Shown: positions 26,768-36,568, counted from the stretch's first letter. The stretch: DNA of 64,000 bases from Nocardia nova SH22a (GCF_000523235.1 NZ_CP006850.1:7068001-7132000); one strand, 5' to 3'. A program made the numbers and translations. Notes: a model not told the origin generated them from the letters alone.

Positions 26768-28072
26768 ATGGTTAGCGTCTCCACATCCGCCCCGCCACTG
26801 TCGGGACCACGTGTGCCGGGAGTCAGGCGATTCGGCCGACTCGTCTGGCTGGTTCCGGCGGTGCTGGTCGCGATCAGTGTCGTCTGGCTGGTCCACCCGA
26901 GCTGGCCGTTGCTGCCGATCAAGCGGGAATTCATCGATCTGCAGGTGTACCGCCTCGGCGTGCAGGCGATGTGGGACGGCGCCGATCTGTACGGCAGCCT
27001 GCCGAAGACCACGGCGGGGATCAGTCTGCCGTTCATCTATCCGCCGTTCGCGGCGGTCGCGCTGGGGCCGTTCGCCCTGCTGCCGTGGAATACCGCGGCG
27101 GTGAGCTTCTTCGTCGTCGCGACGCTGGCCCTGGCGGTCACGCTGTATCTGGTGGCGCGGCGGGTCTGGGGCAGCGGCGGCGCCGAAGTGGTGCTGTGGG
27201 CGAGTGCCTGCGCGATCCCGCTGGGAATGCTGCTGGAACCGGTGCATTCGACACTGGACTTCGGCCAGGTCAATCTGCTGTTGATGGTACTGGTCGCGGC
27301 CGACTGCCTGCCCCGGCGCACCCGGTGGCCCCGGGGCGTTCTGATCGGTATCGCGGCGGCGATCAAACTGACCCCTGCCGCGTTCGTGCTGTATTTCCTC
27401 GTGCGCCGCGACTATCGCGCCGCGATCACGGCGGCGATCACCGGCGCGATCGCCAGCGGAATCGCCTTCGCCCTCATGCCGCACGAATCGGTGAAGTACT
27501 GGTTCGGCGGGATGGGAAATGTGTCCGGGCTCAGCGGCTCGGCCTTCCGGACCAATCAGTCCATTCAGGGCGTGCTGTCGCGGTTCCAGGTGCCCGAGCC
27601 CGCGTTCACGGCGCTGTGGGGGCTGCTGAGTCTGGCGCTGCTGGCGCTGGTGGTGACGGCGATGCGGCGGGCGGTCGCCGACCCGGCGCTCGCACTGGCC
27701 TTCAATGCCGTGTTCACCCTGCTGGTTTCGCCGATCTCGTGGTCGCACCACTGGGTGTGGATCGCGCCCGGACTGCTCGCCGCGGTCGGCGTCGCCACCC
27801 GGCTGCCACGCCGCCAGGCCATGATCTGGTACGCGATCATCATCACCACCGCCGTCGTGTTCACCATCGGCCCGCAGAACTGGGAGCCCGGTGACAACAA
27901 TCGCGAATTGCATTGGACGCCCTGGCAGCATCTGATCGGCGACACCTATGTGTGGTTGAGCGTGCTGCTGGTCGCGGCCTATGTCTTCGCCGGACCGCGG
28001 CCCGCCACCCGGGAACCGCTGCTGCCGGAGTCGCTGCGGTCGCTGCGCGGCAAGGTGCCGACCAAGTCCTGA
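26768..28072 (+). CDS. GT87 (DUF2029) polyprenyl-phosphate mannosyltransferase-like protein
   Basis: 434 residues, 10-12 membrane segments, GT-C fold. The key first-loop acidic motif is FIDLQVYRLG and the conserved FIYPPFAAV follows. This family includes PimE and other alpha-1,2-mannosyltransferases of lipomannan biosynthesis in mycolate actinomycetes, using polyprenyl-phosphate mannose on the outer face. The acceptor here is unknown. It is divergent from the NCS1 permease. Confidence 0.82.
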   Translation: MVSVSTSAPPLSGPRVPGVRRFGRLVWLVPAVLVAISVVWLVHPSWPLLPIKREFIDLQVYRLGVQAMWDGADLYGSLPKTTAGISLPFIYPPFAAVALGPFALLPWNTAAVSFFVVATLALAVTLYLVARRVWGSGGAEVVLWASACAIPLGMLLEPVHSTLDFGQVNLLLMVLVAADCLPRRTRWPRGVLIGIAAAIKLTPAAFVLYFLVRRDYRAAITAAITGAIASGIAFALMPHESVKYWFGGMGNVSGLSGSAFRTNQSIQGVLSRFQVPEPAFTALWGLLSLALLALVVTAMRRAVADPALALAFNAVFTLLVSPISWSHHWVWIAPGLLAAVGVATRLPRRQAMIWYAIIITTAVVFTIGPQNWEPGDNNRELHWTPWQHLIGDTYVWLSVLLVAAYVFAGPRPATREPLLPESLRSLRGKVPTKS

Positions 28073-28208
28073 GCCGACACGCCAGACGCAATCGATCGGT
28101 AATTCCCGCCGCCGGTATCCGCCAACTGCGACCGGACGCTCGCGACACATCACGCGAGATTCCCTGACACCCCGGTCACGCAGGATTTTCGTCGTACCGT
28201 AGATAGAT

Positions 28209-29072
28209 ATGGACGACAACACGCCGACCGCGGAAGGTGACCCCACCCGCCCGGATCGGCAGCTGATCCAGCGGCGGGAGCAAGCCTGGAGCAACTACCA
28301 GCGGGCGTGCGCCGATCTGGCGGGCACCCGCATCCGCGCGAATCTGGACGGCTGGAAGCGCTGGTTCCGGGTGATGCCCGGCGCCGCGGTCGATCAGGCG
28401 CAGCGGCGGCGCGACGAGATCCGCGGTGAGCTGGCCCGCAACGGCGTCGGCGCGGACCCCGACGAGTGGGGTGTGCTGTCGGGCGGGGACACCGGAACCT
28501 TCGGCGGCTGTTTCGGACTCGAGCACACCATCGACGAGCTCACCGAGCGCTACGGCAAGGTCGACGCGCACTGGGTGCGCACCCTGCGCGCGATCGCCCG
28601 CACCGCCACCGACATTCGTCCCCTGGCCGCCGACGGTGACCGCAGTGCCGTCGGCGAGTTGACCGAGCGGGTCCTGCAAGCGGTGCGGATGGCCCCCGAC
28701 GACGAGGCGCGGCGGCGGTTGACGGTCCACCTGCCCGGCGATGTGCGACCGATCCCGGCGGACCCGGCGGCGCTGGTCGAACATCAGGGTCCGGTCGCGG
28801 TGCAGTTCGACATCTACGCCAGCACCGTCAAACTCGACCACATCGATGTGGTTCCGCCGCTGCGCCGGATGGGCCTGGGCACCGCGACGCTGCGCCACAT
28901 CTGCCGCACCGCCGATGCGCACGCGATGCATATCGTCGCGCAGCTGGTGCCGACCTTCCGCGACGACGATTCGGCCGTGCCGATTCTGGCGCGCTGGTTC
29001 CGGGAACAGGGTTTCGAGGTCACCGAACGCCTCGGCGGGCGAGTCGTGCGGGCGCCGGCGAGCGTGCGGTAG
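28209..29072 (+). CDS. Protein with C-terminal GNAT-like domain
   Basis: 287 residues. The first 190 are charged and helical with many Arg/Trp (QAWSNYQRACADLAGTRIRA) and no recognised family. The last 90 look like a GNAT acetyltransferase core: strand LDHIDVVPP, then the acetyl-CoA pyrophosphate loop RRMGLGTATL and a C-terminal ARWFREQGFEV segment. The fold call is moderate; no substrate is predicted. It is separated by 136 bp from the mannosyltransferase gene. Confidence 0.65.
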   Translation: MDDNTPTAEGDPTRPDRQLIQRREQAWSNYQRACADLAGTRIRANLDGWKRWFRVMPGAAVDQAQRRRDEIRGELARNGVGADPDEWGVLSGGDTGTFGGCFGLEHTIDELTERYGKVDAHWVRTLRAIARTATDIRPLAADGDRSAVGELTERVLQAVRMAPDDEARRRLTVHLPGDVRPIPADPAALVEHQGPVAVQFDIYASTVKLDHIDVVPPLRRMGLGTATLRHICRTADAHAMHIVAQLVPTFRDDDSAVPILARWFREQGFEVTERLGGRVVRAPASVR

Positions 29073-29164
29073 GCCCGTCCGCGCGAACCCGAGCCCCGGC
29101 GGCGAACCTCTGGTAGACCGGCATGAGGGCGACGCGCGGGACGTCGCCGAGAGGAAGTCGACAG

Positions 29165-30583
29165 ATGACACCGCCGGTCACCGCAGAGCCCGTGCACGCC
29201 TTCACCGACGATGCGCTCGGAACCCACGATGCCGTCGGCCTCGCTGCCGCCATCCGTTCCGGCGAGGTCGGCCGCAAGGAAGTGCTGGAGGCGGCCATCG
29301 CCCGGGTGCAGCGGGTGAATCCGATACTGAACGCGGTGCGCACCGACGGTTTCGACCGGGCCCGGCAGGCTCCGGCGACCTTCGGAACGTTCGCCGGGGT
29401 ACCGAGTTTCGTCAAGGACAACGCCGATGTGGCGGGCCTGCCCACCTGTCACGGTTCGGCCGCCTTCGATCCGTTCCCGCGGCGGCGCGACAGCGCGCCG
29501 GCCGCCCAGTTCCTGCGCCAGGGCTTCGTGGTGCTCGGCAAGTCGGCGATGCCGGAGTTCGGGCTCACCGCGAGTACCGAATTCGCCGCGGGCGACCCCA
29601 CCCGGAACCCGTGGAACACAGCACATTCCGTGGGCGCGTCCTCCGGTGGTTCGGCGGCGCTGGTGGCCTCGGGCGCCGTCCCGATCGCACACGCCAACGA
29701 CGGCGGCGGCTCGATCCGCATTCCCGCCGCCGCGGCCGGGCTGGTGGGTCTCAAACCCACTCGGTGCCGCATGCTCGATCAGCCCGGCGCGCGGCAACTT
29801 CCGGTGAATCTGGTCACCGAGGGGGTGGTGAGCCGGACGGTGCGCGACACCGCGCACTATTTCGCCGCCGCCGAACGGTACCGGCCCGCCGCGGGCCTGC
29901 CGCCGATCGGACTGGTCGAGGGGCCGAGCGAGCGGAGGGTGCGCATCGGCGTCGTGCGGGCCGATGTCCGCGGCCACGGCGTGCATCCCGACACCGCGGC
30001 CGTACTCGATTCGGCGGCAACCGAACTCGCGTCGCTCGGTCACGAGCTCACCGAGGTGCGGCTGAATGTGGATCCGCAGTTCATCGAGGATTTCAAGACC
30101 TACTGGGCGCTGTTCGCTGTCCTGATGACGACCTCGTTCACCCTCGAGCACCGCCGCCGATTCCATCCGAGCCGGATCGATCCCTTCACCCGCGGGCTGA
30201 TCGGCCGCATCCGCGGCAATCCGCTCGCCGTGGTGTCCGCGATTCGGCGGCTCCGGCGTGGAATCGCCATCTACGACGCGCATTTCGCCGATGTGGACGT
30301 ATTGCTGAGTCCGGTGCTGTCGCACCCTGTTCCGGTACTGGGCGAGCAGTCCCCGAGCCAGCCGTTCGAGGAATTGTTCGCCAAACTCATCGATTACGTG
30401 GGGTTCACGCCGCTGAACAATGTCGGCGGCGGCCCGGCGATCGCGGTGCCGCACGGCCGGATGACCGGAAATCTGCCCGGTTCGATCCAGCTGTCGGCGG
30501 CCCGGGGTGACGAGGCGACACTGCTGGATCTGGCGTATCAGCTGGAGGCGTCGTGCGGATTCCCGTTGATCACCGAATCCTGA
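29165..30583 (+). CDS. Amidase-signature family hydrolase
   Basis: 472 residues with a complete Ser-cisSer-Lys triad: K84 in PSFVKDNADVAG, cis-Ser S159 in VGASSGGSAAL, nucleophile S183 in NDGGGSIRIPAA. Spacing (75 and 24 residues) is as in known amidases. It hydrolyses a carboxamide or an ester of unknown identity; it is not GatA, because the subunit context is missing. ATG 29165 is preceded by GAGAGGAAG. It ends right against the facing hydrolase gene. Confidence 0.9.
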   Translation: MTPPVTAEPVHAFTDDALGTHDAVGLAAAIRSGEVGRKEVLEAAIARVQRVNPILNAVRTDGFDRARQAPATFGTFAGVPSFVKDNADVAGLPTCHGSAAFDPFPRRRDSAPAAQFLRQGFVVLGKSAMPEFGLTASTEFAAGDPTRNPWNTAHSVGASSGGSAALVASGAVPIAHANDGGGSIRIPAAAAGLVGLKPTRCRMLDQPGARQLPVNLVTEGVVSRTVRDTAHYFAAAERYRPAAGLPPIGLVEGPSERRVRIGVVRADVRGHGVHPDTAAVLDSAATELASLGHELTEVRLNVDPQFIEDFKTYWALFAVLMTTSFTLEHRRRFHPSRIDPFTRGLIGRIRGNPLAVVSAIRRLRRGIAIYDAHFADVDVLLSPVLSHPVPVLGEQSPSQPFEELFAKLIDYVGFTPLNNVGGGPAIAVPHGRMTGNLPGSIQLSAARGDEATLLDLAYQLEASCGFPLITES

Positions 30584-31408
30584 TCACCGTGTGCGGGTGA
30601 GGAATTCACCGATCGCGGGTGCGAGTTGCGCGGCGACCGGATCGTTGCTGACGCCGGGGAGTCGGCGCAGTGTCGCATCGGGCAGGATCTCGGCGATGCG
30701 CTCGGCGCCCTTGGTCAGGGCCGGTGAGGAACGGTCGCCGATGAGCAGCAGGACCGGTACGTCCAGTGCGGCCCAGTCCTCGGCCCGCTGGGTCTCGCCG
30801 CGGCTGAACGGTTTCAGCACCGCGAAATCGTGTGCGGTCGAATCGGCGGTGGCGACGAGCTTCTTCCACACCGACGACATCCGCATCGCCCCCGCGACCG
30901 CCATCGGCACTCCCATGATCTTGGTGAGGTAGTACCAGACCGCACCGCCGCGTTTACCTTCCGCGATCCGCGAGCGCAGCTTCTCCTCGGCGTCGCGGGG
31001 CGGGATGTGGTCCTTGGGATCGACCACGATCGGGGGTTCGAAGGCGACCACATCGGTCAGTCCCGGGATCGCGCCCGAGCGCGCCGCCAGCAGTGCGAGC
31101 ACCGCGCCCGAACCCCAGCCCGCCAGTGCGGCCGAACCGCCTTCGGCCTCGATCAGCGCCCGCAGATCGGCGATCTCGTTGGCGCTGTCGTACACACCGG
31201 GCGAATCCGTGCTGTCGCCGCGGCCGCGCCGGTCGTAGTTGATCACCCGCAGTCCGTACTCCCCGGCCAGCGCCTCGGCCAGTTCGACGGTGTTGGGCAC
31301 CTCCCGATAGCCGAACGCGCCGCCGATGAGCACGACGGTCCCCGCCTCGCCGGAGCCGATCCGGTCGTAGGCGATGGTGGTGCCGTCCTGCGACGTCACG
31401 GTCTGCAT
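30584..31408 (-). CDS. Alpha/beta-hydrolase-fold protein lacking catalytic residues
   Basis: 274 residues with an alpha/beta hydrolase fold: oxyanion-type VVLIGGAFG, NYDRRGRGDSTDSPG, a cap of about 80 residues, and LLIGDRSSP for the acid strand. The nucleophile elbow reads AGWGSGAVLAL, where relatives have GWSSGG, so the Ser position is Gly. The final His position reads VSNDP where relatives carry a TH-D motif. The usual triad is therefore broken at two points, although the frame is intact. AAGGAG precedes ATG 31408. It may be a binding protein or pseudoenzyme. Confidence 0.8.
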   Translation of the reverse strand: MQTVTSQDGTTIAYDRIGSGEAGTVVLIGGAFGYREVPNTVELAEALAGEYGLRVINYDRRGRGDSTDSPGVYDSANEIADLRALIEAEGGSAALAGWGSGAVLALLAARSGAIPGLTDVVAFEPPIVVDPKDHIPPRDAEEKLRSRIAEGKRGGAVWYYLTKIMGVPMAVAGAMRMSSVWKKLVATADSTAHDFAVLKPFSRGETQRAEDWAALDVPVLLLIGDRSSPALTKGAERIAEILPDATLRRLPGVSNDPVAAQLAPAIGEFLTRTR

Positions 31409-31546
31409 GTCCTGCTCCTTCTCGGCGACCGATGGCGGGATGCTCCGTCGAAGGTACGCGATCGGTATCCGATGGGTCGGCGAGCGGTCGGCGAGCCGGT
31501 CGGTAGGCTCGCACGGATGACTGTTCACAGGTGAGGGGGTGTCGTG

Positions 31547-32407
31547 GTGACGACGGTCGCCGGAACGCACGGACTGCCGCGCATCAGCGGGTTCCCGAGT
31601 GCGGATTTCGATGCCGGACCGGACAAGTGGTCGGGCGGCGCCGTGAGCGAGGATCGCCTGCGGGCACTGGCCATCGGCGCCTACTACGGCCGCAGCTGGA
31701 GTGCCTACAACGACACCGTCGCCTTCCAGCCGGAACATCCCGACAGTTCCGAGACCCGGCGCGAATCCACCATCGACGGCCTGCACGAGTCGTGGGGAAT
31801 CGACAACGGCGACGACGCGCGCGACACCATCGGCCGCCTGCTCGCGGGCATGCACGCACCCCTGTTCGCGATGGTCCATCCGCTGGCCACCGCGGCCGCC
31901 CAGGACACCACCCGCGTCGATCGCACCGGCCTCGCGGACAGTCATCGCGAATTCCTGCACACCCTGTCCGAGGTGCGGGGATACCGCGGCGTCAACGGCA
32001 TCGACCGGGATTACGACGCCTGGTTGCAGGCCATCAAATTCGGCATCGTCGACCGGCTGCCGCAACCGCTCAACACCGACGCCACCGCCTGGGATCTGTC
32101 GCGCATCGTCTTCATCGCCCGCGCCGCGCACACCGCCGGATATCTCGACGAGGACGAGGCGTGGACGCTGCTGGGCCGCGGTCTGGCACAGGCACAGCAG
32201 CACTACCGGAATTGGCGGCAGTTCGCCTCCGGCTTCCTCACCGGCGCCATCTTCTGGGCGGCGACCCAGGATCTGGCCGCGGCCAAGGAACAGGTCGACG
32301 AACGCCGCGGGATGATCCGCGGACTGCTCATGCGACCGTCGAGTCCGTGGCGGCGGGTAGCCCTGCATCCGGGAACGCCGGTCTTCGGCCTGTCACCGTT
32401 CCACTAG
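31547..32407 (+). CDS. DUF1266-like protein
   Basis: 286 residues, cytoplasmic, mostly helical. The second half shows the DUF1266 pattern: WDLSRIVFIARAAHTAGYLD, EDEAWTLLGRGLAQAQQHYR and NWRQFASGFLTGAIFW. Function is unknown. GTG 31547 (or 31544) follows GAGGGGG. It is divergent from the alpha/beta-hydrolase-like gene and convergent with the next one (4 bp). Confidence 0.7.
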   Translation: MTTVAGTHGLPRISGFPSADFDAGPDKWSGGAVSEDRLRALAIGAYYGRSWSAYNDTVAFQPEHPDSSETRRESTIDGLHESWGIDNGDDARDTIGRLLAGMHAPLFAMVHPLATAAAQDTTRVDRTGLADSHREFLHTLSEVRGYRGVNGIDRDYDAWLQAIKFGIVDRLPQPLNTDATAWDLSRIVFIARAAHTAGYLDEDEAWTLLGRGLAQAQQHYRNWRQFASGFLTGAIFWAATQDLAAAKEQVDERRGMIRGLLMRPSSPWRRVALHPGTPVFGLSPFH

Positions 32408-32411
32408 CGCC

Positions 32412-33329
32412 TCACTGCGGCATGGCACGCAGGATGCCGACGCCCTCCCACTTGAACTGCTCGGTGTCGACCATGCCGAGTTTGCGGCGCTCGACCAGCA
32501 GTTGCCATTCGCCGAACAGGTCCAGCGACGAGGGCCGCGCCATCACGATCGAGCCGTCGACATGTTCGATCTCGCAGGCCAGCCGCGTGCCGTGGTCGAC
32601 CCGCTGCAGATCCGCGGGCTCGGTCGAGACGAATTCCAGATCGGAGTGCCCGTCCGAGATCCGCAGTGTCGCAACCGAACCGGGCGGGGCGGCGAGATCG
32701 ACCCGGTCGATCGCGGCGATCGGTAATTCGTAGGTGGCGCCCGCGGAGACGAACAGCAGCCGCAGGGTGGTGACGGCGACCAGACCCGGCGCGCCCCGAT
32801 GGCCGCACGGCGCACATTCGAGAACGTATTCGTCGGGGCGAGCGTAGGCGTGCAGGGCGCCGAGTTCGCGGGCGCACAGGCCGGGCGTGCGCATCCGTTC
32901 GGCCGCGCGCGCCACATCGGGACGGATCGGCCCGTACTGTCCCGGCACCGGACGCGGCGGGGTCAGATTCGGGCGGGGCCGCCGGATGCGGCGCATCTCG
33001 AGCAGATCGTCACGGATCGCCCGGACCAAGGCCGCCGCCTGCGGCAGCACCTCCGGTTCCAGGAAAGCCGTGGCGGGATTGCGCCGGGTGGGCGCCCCGT
33101 CGAGCACATAGTCGGGCGCTCGGAAATACAGCAGTACCAGCAGATCTCCGCTGTCGGTCTCGGCCAGGCAGGCATCGCGCAGATCGCGGACGGCGATATC
33201 GAGCGCGGTGTCGTCGCCGATCCCCAGCGGTGTGGTGGTGACCCGGCCGCCGGAATATCTGATCGCGGTCCGCCGCCCCCACACCTCCAGCACTGTCGCA
33301 TCCTCCCCGTCCGGCCCGGTGACCCTCAT
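32412..33329 (-). CDS. Hypothetical protein with a PH/GRAM-like half
   Basis: 305 residues. The N-terminal half is unremarkable (contains DLLVLLYFRAPDYVLDGA). The C-terminal half has ELGALHAYARPDEYVLECAP, a Cys pair (CAPCGHRG), and then strands VAVTTLRLLFVSAGATYELP and ISDGHSDLEFVS, which resemble a PH/GRAM-like bacterial domain. No membrane segment or signal peptide. I do not recognise the family. Confidence 0.6.
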   Translation of the reverse strand: MRVTGPDGEDATVLEVWGRRTAIRYSGGRVTTTPLGIGDDTALDIAVRDLRDACLAETDSGDLLVLLYFRAPDYVLDGAPTRRNPATAFLEPEVLPQAAALVRAIRDDLLEMRRIRRPRPNLTPPRPVPGQYGPIRPDVARAAERMRTPGLCARELGALHAYARPDEYVLECAPCGHRGAPGLVAVTTLRLLFVSAGATYELPIAAIDRVDLAAPPGSVATLRISDGHSDLEFVSTEPADLQRVDHGTRLACEIEHVDGSIVMARPSSLDLFGEWQLLVERRKLGMVDTEQFKWEGVGILRAMPQ

Positions 33330-33385
33330 CGCCCGGCGATTCTACCGAGCGACACCGGCTCCCCACGGCATCCGGGTGAGCGGAA

Positions 33386-33481
33386 TCAGAGATTGCCGGC
33401 GAACATGCTGGCGAGTCCGGTAACTCCGGTCAGCACGGCGCTGCCCGTGCTCAATGCGGCGACAAGTAGTGCGACGATCAT
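33386..33481 (-). CDS. 31-residue membrane peptide
   Basis: The reading frame MIVALLVAALSTGSAVLTGV continues to TGLASMFAGNL and a stop. It is almost wholly hydrophobic, one potential membrane helix. AAAGGTCGGGG sits before the ATG. It lies alone in the 373-bp gap between two genes, which otherwise shows nothing. Peptides this size are often missed; expression is unproven. Confidence 0.4.
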   Translation of the reverse strand: MIVALLVAALSTGSAVLTGVTGLASMFAGNL

Positions 33482-33702
33482 GGCCCCGACCTTTCGATGA
33501 ATCTCGTGATACTCGAAAGGTACTGCCGCCCAACAGGCTTCGCTGCCCCCAAGGCAATACTCACTGCCAACTCGCCGCCGATCGACAGCACATTCACAGC
33601 AACGACGTACCGTCGGTGTGGTAGGCGTGGAATCGGGGCCGCGGCACCGGCGAAACCGGATGGGCGTGTCCGGCCCGTGAACGATAGTGGCACACTGACC
33701 GA

Positions 33703-34728
33703 ATGCTCGGTGTACATCCGGAAACCACCGAAATCGCAGAGCCGACCACCCAGCGGCGGGTGATCCGGTGGGCTGTGCGCATCGCCTATCTGGCGGCCCT
33801 GGCCGCGGCTCTCGCGACCGGACTACTGCCGGGCGGGCGGATCCAGGAGGCCGGATGGATGATCGGCGGCGTCCTCGCCTTCACCATCGACCGGCCGCTG
33901 CGTCAGCACATCCGCGTGCTGGTGGACTGGCTGCCGCTGGTCGCCGCGCTGATGGTCTACGACTACACCCGCGATCTCGCCGACAAGCTCGGCATGCCGC
34001 TGCGCATGCACGAACTCGTCACCGCCGATCGCTGGATGTTCGGCGGCACCCTGCCCACGGTCTGGCTGCAGTCGCATCTGGCCGCCGACGGGAGTCAGCC
34101 GTGGTGGACCCCGATCATCGGCGTCGTCTACACCACGCACTTCATCCTGCCGTGGGCCACCGCGGCCATCTTCTACGTCTACTCGCGGCCGCTGTGGGCG
34201 CGGTACATGCGCCGGATCCTGCTGCTGTCGTATCTGGCGCTGGTCACCTACGTCCTGGTTCCGGCCGCGCCGCCCTGGTACGCCTCGCACGAGGGCGCGA
34301 TCGGAGAACAGGTCCGCCGGATCTCCGGTTTCGGGCTGGGTCTGGTGTCACCGGACATCAGCGCGCAGTGGCTGACCGAGCACGGTAATTTCGTCGCCGC
34401 CCTGCCGTCCCTGCACACCGCGTTCTCGGTGCTGGTGGCGGCCACGCTCTGGCCGCTGACCAAACGCTGGTGGTTGCGCGCGGTGCTGATCGCGTATCCG
34501 TGCGCGATGGGATTCACGCTGGTCTACGGCGGCGAGCACTATGTGCTCGATGTGCTGCTCGGTTGCGTGTACGCCGGGGGCACGATTCTGCTCACGCGGC
34601 TGTGGGAGAACTGGCGGGCCGGGCGTGCGCTGCTCGGGCCGCTGCCGTCGGCAATGCCGAATCGCGGCGGTGCCGAGGAGTCCGAGGAATCGGAAGTCGA
34701 CCGCGAAACCGCCGGGCAGCGGTCCTGA
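33703..34728 (+). CDS. PAP2/AUR1-like integral membrane phosphatase or phosphotransferase
   Basis: 341 residues with about six membrane segments. It carries the PAP2 catalytic motifs in the inositol-phosphorylceramide-synthase-like form: AALPSLHTAFSV (C2 His) and YGGEHYVLDVLLG (C3 His/Asp). The early VTADRWMFGGTLPTVWLQ segment is typical of this subgroup. It likely hydrolyses or transfers a lipid phosphate or head group at the outer face. The C-terminal 35 residues are acidic and disordered. Confidence 0.82.
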   Translation: MLGVHPETTEIAEPTTQRRVIRWAVRIAYLAALAAALATGLLPGGRIQEAGWMIGGVLAFTIDRPLRQHIRVLVDWLPLVAALMVYDYTRDLADKLGMPLRMHELVTADRWMFGGTLPTVWLQSHLAADGSQPWWTPIIGVVYTTHFILPWATAAIFYVYSRPLWARYMRRILLLSYLALVTYVLVPAAPPWYASHEGAIGEQVRRISGFGLGLVSPDISAQWLTEHGNFVAALPSLHTAFSVLVAATLWPLTKRWWLRAVLIAYPCAMGFTLVYGGEHYVLDVLLGCVYAGGTILLTRLWENWRAGRALLGPLPSAMPNRGGAEESEESEVDRETAGQRS

Positions 34729-34929
34729 CGACTCCGGCTCGCAACGCTCGACACGGTTCCCGAATCGGGCGGACCCGCAGGGGATTCGGACCGGCCGTGC
34801 CATCCGCGCGTGGCCTGGTGAGCGTCCGGCCGTGACATGTCGCGACGGGCGCACCGGCGATGTGATCAGCGTCTCTCCGCCTCGAACCGGATCGCCTAGC
34901 CCCAGGTCATAACGGTGTTTTCAGCGGTC

Positions 34930-34947
34930 CGCCCGGCCTTCCGGGCG
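34930..34947. terminator. Small hairpin in a 382-bp gap
   Basis: A CGCCCGG/CCGGGCG stem with a 4-nt loop is the only clear structure between the PAP2 gene and the MDR transporter gene. It may end the upstream transcript. The GTCACGGTCGTCAC repeat near 35014 is the only other notable feature. Confidence 0.4.
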
Positions 34948-35110
34948 TAAATTCGCGTGCTTTTGCGCCGGAATTGCCGGAATACTGACGCGGCACCGAT
35001 GAGTTGACGGTGTCACGGTCGTCACGTTTCGTATGACGCCCGGGGCACAGAGGGGTGGCTCGGCGTCGGTCACGGACTTTCTGCGCACGCGAACACCCGG
35101 AGGTAAACCG

Positions 35111-36562
35111 ATGCCCGCCGACCCAGACATCAGAACGATCGGCCGGCGGACCCCCGCGGTGATCCGTCTTCTGGTCCTCGCCACCTTCGTGGTGATTCTC
35201 AACGAGACCATCATGGTCAACGCGATTCCGCGGCTGATGACCGATCTGCACGTCACCGAGCGCTCCGCGCAATGGGTTTCGACGGCGTTCATGCTCACCA
35301 TGGCCGCCGTCATCCCGGTCACCGGCTGGTTCCTGCAGCGGGTCACCACCCGCCGGGCCTACGCGCTCGCGATGGGCGTTTTCCTGCTCGGCACCGCGCT
35401 GTCGGCGGCCGCGCCCACCTTCGGATTACTGCTGGTAGGCCGGGTCGTGCAGGCCGGTGGTACCGCGGTGATGATGCCGCTGCTGATGACCACGCTCATG
35501 ACGGTCGTGCCCGAACACGATCGCGGCCGCGTCATGGGCAATGTCACGCTCGCGATCTCGGTGGCCCCGGCCATGGGCCCGGTGATCTCCGGGCTGGTCC
35601 TGCAAATCGCTTCCTGGCGTTGGCTTTTCCTGCTCGTACTGCCCATCGCGGGGGTGGTCACCTGGTTCGGCCTGCGCAAACTGGAGAACATCGGCGAGCC
35701 GGAGAGCGGTGCGATCGATTGGGCCAGTGTGGTTTTCGCGGCACTCGGATTCGGCAGCCTGGTGTACGGGCTCAGCAAGTTCGAGGTCGGCAACATCGCG
35801 GTTCCGGCACTGATCGTCGCGGCGGGCGCGGCGTGCATCGCGATCTTCGCGCTGCGTCAGATCCGCTTGCAGCGTACGGGCGCACCACTGATGGATCTGC
35901 GCGTCCTGCTGTCGGGCACCTACACCAAATCGCTGATCCTGATGGCCGTGGCCTTCCTGGCGATGATGGGTTCGATGATCCTGCTGCCGCTGTACCTGCA
36001 GAACCTGCGCGGCCTGAGCCCGCTGCAGACCGGTCTGCTGGTGATGCCCGGCGGTCTCGCGATGGGTCTGCTCGGCCCCACCATCGGGCGGCTGTTCGAC
36101 CGCTTCGGCGGCCGGATGCTGGTGATTCCCGGCGCGATCGGGATCACCGCGGCCCTGGCCGGTTTCACCACCATCTCGCTGACCATGCCCTACTGGCAGC
36201 TGCTGGCCCTGCACATCCTGCTGATGCTGTCGCTGGCCGCGGCCTTCACGCCGGTGTTCACCCTGGGCCTGGGCTCGCTACCCGCGCATCTGTATTCGCA
36301 CGGCAGTTCCGTGCTGGGCACCCTGCAGCAGGTGGCCGCGGCGCTCGGCACGGCACTGGTGGTCACCATCATGTCCGCCCGCGCGACCACGCTGACCGAT
36401 CACGGCACCGATCCGCTCACCGCGCATCTGTCCGGTATGCGGCTGGCCTTCGGGGTGTCCGCGGCCCTGGCGGTGATCGTGATCGCGACGGCGGTGCTGC
36501 TGCCCAACCGGGCTCCGGCGCCGGAGGAAGCCGCGGAGGCTCCGGAGTTGGAACCCGCATGA
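35111..36562 (+). CDS. DHA2-family (EmrB/QacA) multidrug MFS transporter
   Basis: 483 residues, 14 predicted membrane segments. Helix 1 has the family motif VVILNETIMVNAIPRLM, helix 4 GRVVQAGGTAVMMPLLMT, and helix 5 the antiporter motif C (SVAPAMGPVISGLVL). Proton-driven drug or metabolite export is expected. ATG 35111 is chosen because GGAGG precedes it; ATG 35033 lacks one. Confidence 0.9.
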   Translation: MPADPDIRTIGRRTPAVIRLLVLATFVVILNETIMVNAIPRLMTDLHVTERSAQWVSTAFMLTMAAVIPVTGWFLQRVTTRRAYALAMGVFLLGTALSAAAPTFGLLLVGRVVQAGGTAVMMPLLMTTLMTVVPEHDRGRVMGNVTLAISVAPAMGPVISGLVLQIASWRWLFLLVLPIAGVVTWFGLRKLENIGEPESGAIDWASVVFAALGFGSLVYGLSKFEVGNIAVPALIVAAGAACIAIFALRQIRLQRTGAPLMDLRVLLSGTYTKSLILMAVAFLAMMGSMILLPLYLQNLRGLSPLQTGLLVMPGGLAMGLLGPTIGRLFDRFGGRMLVIPGAIGITAALAGFTTISLTMPYWQLLALHILLMLSLAAAFTPVFTLGLGSLPAHLYSHGSSVLGTLQQVAAALGTALVVTIMSARATTLTDHGTDPLTAHLSGMRLAFGVSAALAVIVIATAVLLPNRAPAPEEAAEAPELEPA

Positions 36563-36568
36563 CGCGAG

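Noticed and set aside
31409..32368. Long N-terminal extension of the alpha/beta-hydrolase-like gene
   Set aside because: It overlaps the DUF1266-like gene on the opposite strand; the AAGGAG-preceded ATG at 31408 starts a complete domain.
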